Shown here piece after piece: positions 22,808-29,323 of a DNA stretch of 29,323 nt. Numbering within the stretch: the stretch's first letter is position 1; every line of letters starts with the position of its first letter. The notes below the pieces were generated by a model that did no database searches, was not told the DNA's origin, and saw only the letters and a program-made list of their open reading frames with translations. This DNA is from an uncultured Eubacteriales bacterium (lineage in GTDB: Bacteria; Bacillota; Clostridia; Oscillospirales; Acutalibacteraceae): NCBI GenBank assembly GCA_934486705.1, contig CAKSQS010000031.1, forward strand, positions 1 through 29,323, read 5' to 3'. Position numbers and translations under genes: made by a program.

Positions 22808-23116
22808 TTATAGATATTTAAAATAATTTCTTGCGGCATAAAAGAACCTGTAAACTGTTACGGTTTTGGTGTTCTCATCAATTTTAAATGCCAAAACATA
22901 ATTTTTGATAAGTGCTTTGCGATAGCCTTCTTTTGCTAATCTCCTATCATCACTGACCGAAAAAATTCGAGGGTTTTTCTTTAAATATTCATAACACTTT
23001 ATTACTTCTTTTAAGAAATCAGTAGCCGCTGCCGTATTGGAAAGATCAACAGAAATATAATTTATTATGCCATCTAAATCATTGTCGGCAAGCTCCGTAA
23101 TTATCAATTTATACAT
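22808..23116 (-). CDS. ParE/RelE-superfamily toxin
   Basis: A 102-aa type II toxin. The family pattern is visible: an N-terminal strand YKLIITELADNDLDGIINYI, a helical hairpin with FLKEVIKCYEYLKKNP, then strands RKALIKNYVLAFKIDENT and VTVYRFFYAARNYFKYL. The arginines in the last strands and the Tyr-rich tail are typical of the RelE/ParE fold. Whether it cleaves mRNA or poisons gyrase cannot be read from sequence. It overlaps the antitoxin stop by 8 nt, the usual order of antitoxin first. It would stabilise the element in the host. Confidence 0.88.
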   Translation of the reverse strand: MYKLIITELADNDLDGIINYISVDLSNTAAATDFLKEVIKCYEYLKKNPRIFSVSDDRRLAKEGYRKALIKNYVLAFKIDENTKTVTVYRFFYAARNYFKYL

Positions 23117-23369
23117 TATATTTTTTCCTTATTCGTGCCAGACTTTCATCCGCATCAAGCACTTTGCCCTGTTTCACCTGTTCTTCGGCGGCATTCAATT
23201 TAGAATAAACATCCGCCATAAACATTTTCTTTTCATACATTTCCATACTCATGATAACCATATCTCCGTATCCGTTTTTAGTTATGAAAATAGGTTCGTC
23301 AGTCTCTTTGCACATTTGAGAAATCTCATTTGTGTTTCTCAGGTCTTTAATCGGTATTATTTGCGGCAT
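23109..23369 (-). CDS. Phd/YefM-type antitoxin
   Basis: An 86-aa antitoxin. The N-terminal DNA-binding fold is recognisable by IIPIKDLRNTNEISQMCKET, EPIFITKNGYGDMVIMSMEM and the YEKK start of the following helix. The C-terminal about 35 residues would wrap the toxin. A strong AAAGGAG ribosome binding site precedes ATG 23369. A perfect 10-bp inverted repeat overlaps the -10 of its promoter, so autorepression by the antitoxin or the complex is expected. Confidence 0.9.
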   Translation of the reverse strand: MPQIIPIKDLRNTNEISQMCKETDEPIFITKNGYGDMVIMSMEMYEKKMFMADVYSKLNAAEEQVKQGKVLDADESLARIRKKYNV

Positions 23370-23387
23370 ACTATCAACTCCTTTGTG

Positions 23388-23410
23388 ACATAATTATAGC
23401 ATAATTATGT
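23388..23410. promoter_or_regulatory. Palindromic operator of the toxin-antitoxin promoter
   Basis: Perfect 10-bp arms, ACATAATTAT and ATAATTATGT, are separated by 3 bp. One arm covers the TATAAT -10 box and the other lies in the spacer. Position and symmetry suit binding of a Phd/YefM dimer for autorepression. Confidence 0.7.
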
Positions 23411-23422
23411 TTGATTTGTCAA
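23393..23422 (-). promoter_or_regulatory. Consensus promoter of the toxin-antitoxin cassette
   Basis: Perfect TTGACA (23417-23422) and perfect TATAAT (23393-23398) with an 18-bp spacer lie 24 bp upstream of the antitoxin start. Both hexamers match consensus, so the cassette does not depend on the transfer operon promoter. Confidence 0.85.
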
Positions 23423-23472
23423 TAGTATATGCAAAACTAAGCTTCTTATTTATAAAACCTATTTTCTTTTTT

Positions 23473-23525
23473 ATGCGTATTATATCCGCATTATTTACGC
23501 GTAAAAGTTATAATACGCATTATTT
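23473..23525. repeat. Nested palindromes and direct repeats after virB4
   Basis: A perfect 12-bp inverted repeat, ATGCGTATTATA (23473-23484) and TATAATACGCAT (23509-23520), encloses a perfect 12-nt palindrome TTTACGCGTAAA (23494-23505). CGCATTATTT occurs twice as a direct repeat (23487-23496 and 23516-23525). No T-tract follows on the minus strand, so this is not a typical terminator. It lies 6 bp after the VirB4 stop and before the toxin-antitoxin promoter. Possible roles are a regulator site, an mRNA 3' stabilising fold, a transfer-origin-like site or an integration scar. Confidence 0.65.
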
Positions 23526-23530
23526 CCGTA

Positions 23531-26263
23531 TTAACTCCGCATATCCGCTTTTTCACCGTCAAGTATCTGTTTCAATTCCCTACGGTCGGTGGTTATAAGG
23601 CGCTTTTCAAGCTCGCTGCACTTAAACTCAACCGTTATATTATTGTTGTTTGTGCTTATAAGCCCGCTGCCGCGCTCAAAGTGGGTTATTTCCATAATCT
23701 CTGCTTCGGAGAGCTTGAAAATGTCCCTTACTCTTTCAGCTTCGTCGTCTTCAAGGTTAAGTATTATTTTAGTCTTGCAGTTATTTATAATCCCTTTTCC
23801 GTATTTGCCGCCATCAAGCGCAAAAAAATCGTTTAAGTCCTGCGTGGCGCATATTGCCGAACCGCCGTAGCCCCTTATTATCTTGAACATTTCAAGCACA
23901 AAGCCCGCCGCCACCTGATTACCCCCGCTGCCTATAAGCTGCCACATTTCGTCAACATAGATTGCTTTTTCGGCGGTGCGGTCTTCTTTTGCCTTATCCC
24001 ACACATAATCAAGCACCGTGAACATACCCACAGGCAGTAAATCGCCCGAAAGCTCGGAAATATCGAACACGGTGTATTTATTATCGAGATTTACATTTGT
24101 CTGCTGATTAAATGTTCCTGCGCTGCCATGTACCAAACGGTTAAGTATATGACCGAGGCGCTCGGTCGAGGCGTTGGAAATAAGGATATTATATAAGTCA
24201 CCGAGTACCGGCATTTCCTTGTATCTTTCGGGGTCGGCCTTATCTGCAAGCGTTTTATTATCGTGCGTTATGCCCTTTAAAGCGTAGGTCTTTACAAGCG
24301 CCTCGTCAAGTAACTGCTTTTCCTCGTGGGTCATATCCGGAATAAGCAGACTGAAAAAGATATGCAGGCTTTGGATTTTCTTCGCCAGCTCGGATTTTTC
24401 AATATGCCCGCCGTCTATAATTTCGTCGGCGCTTTTATCCGTTTTCCTTATTTCCATAATGTTAATGCAGTTTTTTGAAGCGGGGGAGATCTGTATAAAC
24501 TCTCCGCCTATATTTTTGCAGGCCCTTAAAAACTCGTGACCCTTTAATGGGGCTATTATAAACACCTGAATACCTTTTCTTCGCATACGCAAAGCCATAA
24601 GCTGCATTGTAAATGTCTTTCCCGCTCCGCTCGTTCCCACTATTGCAATATTGGCGTTGCGGTATACTGCGGAATTGAAAATATCCACTATAACAAGCGA
24701 ATTGTTGTATTTATTGACCCCTAAAAGTATGCCGTTGTCGTCGCTCAATTCATATGCGGTAAATGGATAACAGCTTGCCGCGCCCGTTGTCAGCACATTG
24801 CGCCGCGCCCGGTTATACAAATGCTTTTCAAGCGATACCAGCGGCAGTGACGAAAGAAAAGCCGCCTCCTCGCGAAAAGTGCAGGCGGAAATATTTATAT
24901 CCTGCGAAATAAGCATTTTCTTTAATTCCCGTTCCCGCCACTCAAGCTCTTCGGGCATATGGGCGGTTACGGTTATAAGTATGCTCATATAATAAAAATC
25001 CTCGTTGTTTGCAAGCCCCTCTTTTAAAAAATATCCGCTGCTTATTGCGCTGTCAAGGTCGTCGAAATCGGTGTTTGTGTCGCTTGCCTCGCGTATTTTC
25101 GAGCGGTTTATTCTTAGCTGCTGACCGAGCCTGCGCACCGCCTGCTCTTTGGGCTGGCGGAACAGGAATAGGTCGGTGTCAATACCGTCGCCCGCGTTTA
25201 TCAGCAGACTCAACCACCCGGCAGGTACCTGCGTTTTGTATCCGCCCGATGGAATAATATAATACGCGCGGTAAAGAGAGCCTGTTTTTATATACCTGCC
25301 GTGCATAAGGTCGGTGCTTTCGGGGGACAAAAATTCGCTGACCGGAATATTATCCGTGCTTTTACCCTCGGCAATATACCTTGCCGCAGTTTCCGCAACC
25401 TTTTCGGCAAGCGGCTTTTTAAAGCTCTCATCACGGCAGATAATGCCGTACAGAATATCTGCGGTAAATTCGTCCTCATTATCCGGGATTATTACCTTAT
25501 TCCCGCATTGCTTTAAATAATTTACCGCTGTTCTCGCCACGGTTTGAAGTGCGGCTACCGCCTCGCTTTCTTCGTTCTTTACTCTTCGCCCGCCGTTTTC
25601 GTATTCAAAGGCTATAAAGAAACGGCGTGTAGTGGCTTCCTTAGAGCCTATGCGGTTTATTAGCTTTAAATAATCCCTTTGTAGCCTGCGGCAGCTTTCG
25701 TCCGTTTCCTTTTCCATTTCTTTAAGGACTATATCGCGGTGCTTTTTGGTGTCCGCCTTTTTGGTTATGATTTTAAACTGCATTTTCACGGGGCTTATTT
25801 TAAGGTAAGAAACAAAGGAATAAATAATACTTCTTTGCTCTCTTGCACTCCTTAACAAAAAGTTTATGGGTAAAACCTCTATTACCTTTATGTACCGTTT
25901 GTCATTGGTATATATTATTCCGTTTTCTATTTTCTCTATCGGAAGATATTCGTTTTTATCGCTCCCGATCTTTAAAACCCGCCTGTTTTTAAGGAACTTT
26001 AAAAAGCCGAAAATAAAGGACGAAAGGCTCTCGCCGTTAATACCCGCAAGCCCCAAAACACCGAGCGGCAGGGCGGTAAGGCAGAGAATAATTATTTTAG
26101 CCGTAAACCCTATATGCAGCTTTAAAACGGGAAAGCCCGCCAAAAAAGCTAAAACCGCCGCCTCAAGCGCATTTCTGAACTTAACGAGTCCGCCGAATAA
26201 AGTGCCGCTCTGAATAAAGTCAGGCGGAATAATATATACCTTATTTTCATTCCTTTCGCTCAT
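23531..26263 (-). CDS. virB4: PrgI-VirB4 fusion ATPase of the conjugation channel
   Basis: About 910 aa. The N-terminal about 95 residues form a PrgI-like membrane domain (VYIIPPDFIQSGTLFGGLVK, then two hydrophobic helices at about 35-75 and a FLKFLKNRR end). The VirB4/TraE ATPase follows, with P-loop IVGTSGAGKTFTM at about 541-553, Walker B IYVDEMWQLIG, and the ATQDLNDFF sensor motif. It energises pilus or channel assembly at the membrane. ATG 26263 (MSERNENK) with GGAAAGGA upstream is preferred over a GTG at 26281. It overlaps the end of the DUF3789 peptide. All ATPase motifs look intact. Confidence 0.93.
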   Translation of the reverse strand: MSERNENKVYIIPPDFIQSGTLFGGLVKFRNALEAAVLAFLAGFPVLKLHIGFTAKIIILCLTALPLGVLGLAGINGESLSSFIFGFLKFLKNRRVLKIGSDKNEYLPIEKIENGIIYTNDKRYIKVIEVLPINFLLRSAREQRSIIYSFVSYLKISPVKMQFKIITKKADTKKHRDIVLKEMEKETDESCRRLQRDYLKLINRIGSKEATTRRFFIAFEYENGGRRVKNEESEAVAALQTVARTAVNYLKQCGNKVIIPDNEDEFTADILYGIICRDESFKKPLAEKVAETAARYIAEGKSTDNIPVSEFLSPESTDLMHGRYIKTGSLYRAYYIIPSGGYKTQVPAGWLSLLINAGDGIDTDLFLFRQPKEQAVRRLGQQLRINRSKIREASDTNTDFDDLDSAISSGYFLKEGLANNEDFYYMSILITVTAHMPEELEWRERELKKMLISQDINISACTFREEAAFLSSLPLVSLEKHLYNRARRNVLTTGAASCYPFTAYELSDDNGILLGVNKYNNSLVIVDIFNSAVYRNANIAIVGTSGAGKTFTMQLMALRMRRKGIQVFIIAPLKGHEFLRACKNIGGEFIQISPASKNCINIMEIRKTDKSADEIIDGGHIEKSELAKKIQSLHIFFSLLIPDMTHEEKQLLDEALVKTYALKGITHDNKTLADKADPERYKEMPVLGDLYNILISNASTERLGHILNRLVHGSAGTFNQQTNVNLDNKYTVFDISELSGDLLPVGMFTVLDYVWDKAKEDRTAEKAIYVDEMWQLIGSGGNQVAAGFVLEMFKIIRGYGGSAICATQDLNDFFALDGGKYGKGIINNCKTKIILNLEDDEAERVRDIFKLSEAEIMEITHFERGSGLISTNNNNITVEFKCSELEKRLITTDRRELKQILDGEKADMRS

Positions 26264-26375
26264 TTGTTTTCCTTTCCGCACCCCTGCCGCGGTTTATCTG
26301 AAAAAGGCACATTGCCGCAACACCGATAAACCCGCCCGTCCATAATGATACCAAAGAAACAATAAATAACTTCAT
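26247..26375 (-). CDS. DUF3789 small membrane peptide
   Basis: A 42-aa peptide starting MKLFIVSLVSLWTGGFIGVA with one transmembrane helix (about 3-27), a conserved-type AAMCLFQ motif at the helix end and a basic tail. This is the pattern of DUF3789, very short proteins encoded next to the VirB4 genes of Clostridia ICEs. A perfect GGAGGT ribosome binding site lies 7 nt before ATG 26375, only 1 bp after the preceding stop, and the end overlaps the VirB4 start. It could be a small channel component; its role is unknown. Confidence 0.75.
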   Translation of the reverse strand: MKLFIVSLVSLWTGGFIGVAAMCLFQINRGRGAERKTNERKE

Positions 26376-26376
26376 T

Positions 26377-27156
26377 TCAAATACCTCCGCTTAAATATAA
26401 CATTAAATTTTCAAGGTAATTATCTGCCAGCGTCCTTTGTTCTTCGTTCAGATAAAAAACGCTCTCCGCAAAATAATCTTCCCCGTTATAAAATACGGTA
26501 TACACCGTCACTTTTTCTTCAGCCGTAATAATATTTTCCGTTTCTTCGCCCGTTTCGGCGTTCACCACGGTTACTGCTGTCTCTACCGTTCTTGTTTCTT
26601 CCGTTTTTTCATAGCGGTAAATATTATCTGCGGTCTTTACCGTTCTTTCAAAATCCGGCAGGGATATACTTTTGTAATCCTTTTCCCTTGCCGCGCAATA
26701 TTGTGAGATAATAAGCGTCGCGGTATATTCCGTATCTTGCGTTTGAGGGTAAATTATTTCCGATTTTATACCATCTGTTTTATCCTTTTCTATTTCTTCG
26801 GATATTTTTTTAAGGTTTTCCCCGAACACCGTATTTATAACGCCGGTCGCAGCCTGTATATTTTCCGTAACCGCCGCGGGATTATTAAGATCGGGGCTGT
26901 CCGTGCCGCCGAATATTAAGGACGGCAGCATACTTATTATAACGGCAGGCAGCAATAGAATCACCGTAAGTCCTATTATTACCGCCGCAATAAGTCTGCG
27001 GTTTTCAAAGGCGAATGCCGCAGCCGCACCGACAGCTCCGCCCGCTGCGCCGCCTTTGGCAGCGGCGGCAATGGCTTTCCCTGTTTTAACCGCGCCTCTT
27101 ACAGCGTTGGCGGCGCTCAAAGCATTGCCGAGCGCATTATTTCCGTTTTCCGCCAT
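26377..27156 (-). CDS. Bitopic conjugation protein, VirB8-like or CD1108-type N-terminal part
   Basis: A 259-aa protein. A Gly/Ala-rich cytoplasmic start (about 1-50, with ALGNALSAANAVRGAVKTGKA) leads to one membrane helix (about 55-78, RLIAAVIIGLTVILLLPAVI). An outside domain of about 180 residues follows, rich in Thr, Glu and beta strands. Related ICE proteins carry a cell-wall hydrolase domain after such a segment; none is present here, as the protein ends NLMLYLSGGI. It may therefore act as a VirB8-like scaffold, with the hydrolase encoded elsewhere. Its start overlaps the previous stop (TAATG), so translation is coupled. The family call is tentative. Confidence 0.7.
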   Translation of the reverse strand: MAENGNNALGNALSAANAVRGAVKTGKAIAAAAKGGAAGGAVGAAAAFAFENRRLIAAVIIGLTVILLLPAVIISMLPSLIFGGTDSPDLNNPAAVTENIQAATGVINTVFGENLKKISEEIEKDKTDGIKSEIIYPQTQDTEYTATLIISQYCAAREKDYKSISLPDFERTVKTADNIYRYEKTEETRTVETAVTVVNAETGEETENIITAEEKVTVYTVFYNGEDYFAESVFYLNEEQRTLADNYLENLMLYLSGGI

Positions 27157-28058
27157 TACTGCCTGTCCTTTCTTTTAGGGGCTTTTGGTATTCGTTTTTC
27201 CACCGTATCGCCGCGGTCTACATACCCGTCTGAATGAACGAACGGCTTTTGAACTATGGTGTTTTCGGCGTATTGCTTATACCAAGCCGTACCGTCCGCG
27301 GCGGTGACGGTTGAATGGCTGCCCTCTGGTGCGGAATATTTATCCGCGCTGTACATAGCGAATTTTATACCCTGCGGATTACTGTCGGATATTTCCGTGC
27401 CGGTTATCCGCCCGCCGCCTATCTCCACATTATTAAAAGACGGTACATCCTCCGCGTTTTCTCCAAGTGCCGTAAATCCTAAGTACGACATAAGCGCGGC
27501 GCCCGCATTTTCACCGGATATTGTACCGACTGACCCAATATCTCCGTTAGCGATATTTCCTATTACCCTGTTTGCAAAGCCGCCTCCCTTTGCAAGCGAT
27601 GAATCGAATATCTTTCCGCCGATACCGCCGTTTTTTGTACCGTTTGCGTTTTTAACCGCATTGCCTGTTATACCTCTGCCGACCATACCCGAAAGCCCGC
27701 CTTTAAATGCGGCGGTATTGACCGACGAACCGCGGGATTTCCCGAATGATACGCCCTTACCGCCGCCCTTGAATGTACCGCCGATGCTTTTAGCCGTAAT
27801 AAACGCCTCGGCTAACATAGAACCGCCCGTATGCCCGACATTTATTCCGAGTGAGGACATAAAGCTGTCTATCTTCTGCGACACCTTTAGAAACGCGACC
27901 GCGCATAGAAACCAGACAAAAATATTTCCTGTAACGCCCTCTCTGCCTATGCGGGAGACTTCATCTTGCACCTCGTTTTCGGTTAAGGCAAAAGCCGATA
28001 CGGAGAATATACCGATAAGAACCGACACAGATATTAGAAACTTAATATACTTTTTCAT
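27156..28058 (-). CDS. Glycine-rich transfer protein with signal peptide
   Basis: A 300-aa protein. The N-terminus has a signal peptide (KYIKFLISVSVLIGIFSVSA, cut near residue 24), then a hydrophobic helix (about 44-60, NIFVWFLCAVAFLKV). The body (about 75-200) is Gly/Ser/Asn-rich with repeated GG turns. The C-terminus is basic (KRIPKAPKRKDRQ). In other ICEs a Gly-rich tail like this is attached to the VirB6/TrbL protein. Here it follows that gene directly, so it may be a detached VirB6 extension or a channel-lining subunit. A ribosome-entry overlap links it to the next gene. No enzyme motif is seen. Confidence 0.7.
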   Translation of the reverse strand: MKKYIKFLISVSVLIGIFSVSAFALTENEVQDEVSRIGREGVTGNIFVWFLCAVAFLKVSQKIDSFMSSLGINVGHTGGSMLAEAFITAKSIGGTFKGGGKGVSFGKSRGSSVNTAAFKGGLSGMVGRGITGNAVKNANGTKNGGIGGKIFDSSLAKGGGFANRVIGNIANGDIGSVGTISGENAGAALMSYLGFTALGENAEDVPSFNNVEIGGGRITGTEISDSNPQGIKFAMYSADKYSAPEGSHSTVTAADGTAWYKQYAENTIVQKPFVHSDGYVDRGDTVEKRIPKAPKRKDRQ

Positions 28059-28070
28059 ATTTTACCCCCG

Positions 28071-28781
28071 TCACACAGCCAGCGGGTTTGCGAGAAACGC
28101 GCCGACCATACTTGTAAATACTCTTAAACACCATGCGTTCATAATAAGCAAAAACACCTGTCCGCCGAGCATCCTGCACCAAGCGGCAAAAATATTGCCG
28201 GTAGCTTTGGAGGCACCCATAGCGAAAGCCACGGGAGCCGTGAACACAAGCACTCCGAGCAGTACATATCTTTCAGCCGCTTCAAAGAGCAGCTTTATAT
28301 AGTTCCAGGCGAGTATAAGCAGAATAACAAGACCTATAACGGTCACCGCTCCGTTGCAGCACACGCCGAGAATGGTAAGCAGCACCGAATTGAAGTTTTC
28401 AAAATTAAGCGGCGGCAGCTCGGAATTAAGTATCCATTTATACGGCGTACCGCCGATTTTAAGTATTAAATCCACTATTTCATCCGCGAAATATACAAGC
28501 AGAATAAAGACCGCCGAGCGCAGGGTGAGTTTAAGCGGATCTTCCGCCTCGCTGCCGAGCGGCGCGCCGAAGTTTTTAAAAAGCTGCCATACAAGGTTTA
28601 ACAGAATAAGACCTATTCCGAGAGCTACAAACACCTTATACATAGTCTCGGCAGCAGGGAAATATCTTTTAAAGGTTGACATATTGCAGCCCAGCGCTCC
28701 GAGTACCGACGAGTTTATTAAATCAAGAAATTTCATTACCTGTTCTGCAAACCATTCAACAATTCCGTCCAATATTCCCAT
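28071..28781 (-). CDS. TrbL/VirB6-like polytopic channel protein
   Basis: A 236-aa integral membrane protein with about five to six hydrophobic helices (about 43-66, 85-110, 130-160, 168-195 and 200-225). An amphipathic N-terminus (MGILDGIVEWFAEQVMKFLD) and the GVLVFTAPVAFAMGASKATGN segment are typical of the TrbL/VirB6 family, which forms the inner-membrane channel of type IV secretion systems. At 236 aa it is shorter than full TrbL proteins, and the Gly-rich part is encoded separately next to it. ATG 28781 has a GGGTGA ribosome binding site. Confidence 0.82.
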   Translation of the reverse strand: MGILDGIVEWFAEQVMKFLDLINSSVLGALGCNMSTFKRYFPAAETMYKVFVALGIGLILLNLVWQLFKNFGAPLGSEAEDPLKLTLRSAVFILLVYFADEIVDLILKIGGTPYKWILNSELPPLNFENFNSVLLTILGVCCNGAVTVIGLVILLILAWNYIKLLFEAAERYVLLGVLVFTAPVAFAMGASKATGNIFAAWCRMLGGQVFLLIMNAWCLRVFTSMVGAFLANPLAV

Positions 28782-28792
28782 ATGTCACCCGC

Positions 28793-29176
28793 TTATCCGT
28801 TCCAGCGGCCGTCTGCGAAAAACGGCGTGATATATGCCATAATAAAGCCGAGGCCGTTTAGTATTACCCAAGTCACAATAATTCTTTTAAGCCACGCCCG
28901 CGATTCCGTTACGGTCCTGTCCGATTTTGAAAAGTTAAGCATAAGCAGCGCGATAGCCGCCGTTACAATTCCCGCTATTGTTGAGATTGCAAGTATATGG
29001 TTATATACATCCTTCATTATTTCTTCTGCCTTTTGCCATACCGTAACGCCTGCGGCGCACGCGTAAAGCGGGAAACACGCCGTAAGCGTTACGCATAAAA
29101 ATGACAGAAAAAGCAGTCGCCCGACATTGATGTGCTTACATCTGCCGGGCATATCCTTACATATTCTTTTTTTCAC
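28793..29176 (-). CDS. VirB2/TrbC-like small membrane protein
   Basis: A 127-aa protein with an N-terminal signal-like helix (about 18-42, VGRLLFLSFLCVTLTACFPL) and two further membrane helices (about 60-80 and 95-115) separated by a basic loop (SKSDRTVTESRAWLKR). This is the layout of VirB2/TrbC pilin-like proteins, the first gene in many transfer operons. It starts at a GTG (29176) with a perfect GGAGGT at good spacing. A terminator-like hairpin lies just upstream. The gene starts the channel operon within the window. Confidence 0.78.
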   Translation of the reverse strand: MKKRICKDMPGRCKHINVGRLLFLSFLCVTLTACFPLYACAAGVTVWQKAEEIMKDVYNHILAISTIAGIVTAAIALLMLNFSKSDRTVTESRAWLKRIIVTWVILNGLGFIMAYITPFFADGRWNG

Positions 29177-29263
29177 TTAATTACCTCCGTTTTTCCGCAA
29201 CAAAAAAGCACCATCTGTAAAGATGATGCCGTTGCTGTTTTCTCGTGATACTTTTTTGAGCAT
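29177..29263 (-). CDS. Possible 28-aa leader ORF, or the end of a gene beyond the edge
   Basis: A frame ending TAA directly before the GTG of the VirB2-like gene reads MLKKVSRENSNGIIFTDGAF from ATG 29263. It stays open to the right edge, 48 codons in all, so it could also be the C-terminus of an unseen gene. The frame runs through the terminator hairpin and the next ribosome binding site. The layout mirrors the 27-codon leader at 9424-9507. No ribosome binding site is seen for ATG 29263, and the predicted promoter would place it near the RNA 5' end, so confidence is low. Confidence 0.3.
   Translation of the reverse strand: MLKKVSRENSNGIIFTDGAFLLRKNGGN
29202..29229 (-). terminator. Terminator/attenuator before the channel operon
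   Basis: On the minus strand, 9-bp arms GCATCATCT and AGATGGTGC (one G-U wobble) with a 4-nt loop are followed by six T residues. A further GCAAC/GTTGC pair flanks the whole. The channel operon's first gene starts 26 bp beyond, so the hairpin must be read through or relieved for expression from upstream. Confidence 0.65.
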
Positions 29264-29267
29264 ACTC

Positions 29268-29296
29268 ATTTTAACATATGGCTTTTTACATTTCAA
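29268..29296 (-). promoter_or_regulatory. Candidate promoter of the channel operon
   Basis: On the minus strand TTGAAA (29291-29296) and TAAAAT (29268-29273) are separated by 17 bp; each hexamer matches five of six consensus bases. A start near 29261 would give a leader of about 85 nt that contains the terminator hairpin. Confidence 0.5.
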
Positions 29297-29306
29297 TAGC
29301 AATTCA

Positions 29307-29323
29307 GTGCCAATGTTGTGCCA
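29307..29323. repeat. Short direct repeat at the right edge
   Basis: GTGCCA occurs twice (29307-29312 and 29318-29323), spaced 11 bp start to start, about one helical turn, just upstream of the candidate promoter. It could be a regulator half-site pair; the window ends here, so further copies cannot be seen. Confidence 0.3.

Noticed and set aside
23473..23520. The 12-bp inverted repeat after virB4 as a normal terminator
   Set aside because: On the minus strand the right side is followed by A residues rather than a T-tract, so it does not fit an intrinsic terminator for virB4.
27256..28302. A 348-codon open frame on the plus strand opposite the Gly-rich and VirB6-like genes
   Set aside because: It is antisense to two well-supported genes, is a Pro/Ser/Ala low-complexity mirror of their codon use, has no ribosome binding site or family features, and spans two gene borders.
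1..29323. CRISPR arrays, tRNA or rRNA genes, insertion sequences
   Set aside because: No regularly spaced direct repeats, cloverleaf-like sequence, rRNA stretches or transposase-like proteins with flanking inverted repeats were seen.

Overview
The window is the core of an integrative and conjugative element (ICE), or a conjugative plasmid-like region, from a Gram-positive Clostridia-type gut bacterium (Oscillospiraceae/Lachnospiraceae-like). The evidence is strong AGGAGG-type ribosome binding sites, sortase and lipoprotein signals, and a gene set of PcfJ/PcfK, DUF3268, DUF3789, DUF5697, DUF6100, and TrbL/VirB6-VirB4-VirD4. Every gene I support is on the minus strand, so transcription runs from the right edge to the left edge. 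No rRNA, tRNA, CRISPR array, integrase, recognisable relaxase or antibiotic-resistance gene is visible. A Shine-Dalgarno sequence at the extreme left edge indicates that the operon continues outside the window.

In transcription order: (1) 29.3-23.5 kb is the mating-channel block: a VirB2/TrbC-like small membrane protein, a TrbL/VirB6-like polytopic protein, a glycine-rich secreted or membrane protein, a bitopic VirB8-like protein, a 42-aa DUF3789 peptide and a PrgI-VirB4 fusion ATPase. (2) 23.5-22.7 kb is a self-contained Phd/ParE-type toxin-antitoxin cassette with its own promoter, operator and terminator. (3) 22.7-17.3 kb holds DUF5697, DUF6100, a winged-helix (Replic_Relax-like) protein, the VirD4-type coupling ATPase and an S1-domain protein. 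(4) 17.3-12.4 kb is a two-gene surface module, a CAP-domain lipoprotein and a thioester/Cna-B adhesin with about ten repeats, between a candidate promoter and a strong terminator. (5) 12.3-9.7 kb is a regulatory block with a sigma-70 family factor, a DUF3268 zinc protein and unknowns. (6) 9.7-0 kb is a DNA-processing block: YqaJ exonuclease, RecD2-like helicase, a possible annealing protein, a primase, PcfK, a DUF7666-like protein and PcfJ.

The most interesting feature is regulatory. The DNA-processing operon starts with a near-consensus promoter and a long leader. In that leader an intrinsic terminator is embedded inside a 27-codon leader ORF, an architecture like the translation-dependent attenuators proposed for tet(M)-type genes. 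A similar promoter/terminator/short-ORF arrangement precedes the channel operon at the right edge, and another terminator-like hairpin abuts the first gene of the coupling-protein operon. This suggests that transfer could be gated by ribosome-sensing attenuation at several operon heads. That is an inference from sequence layout only.
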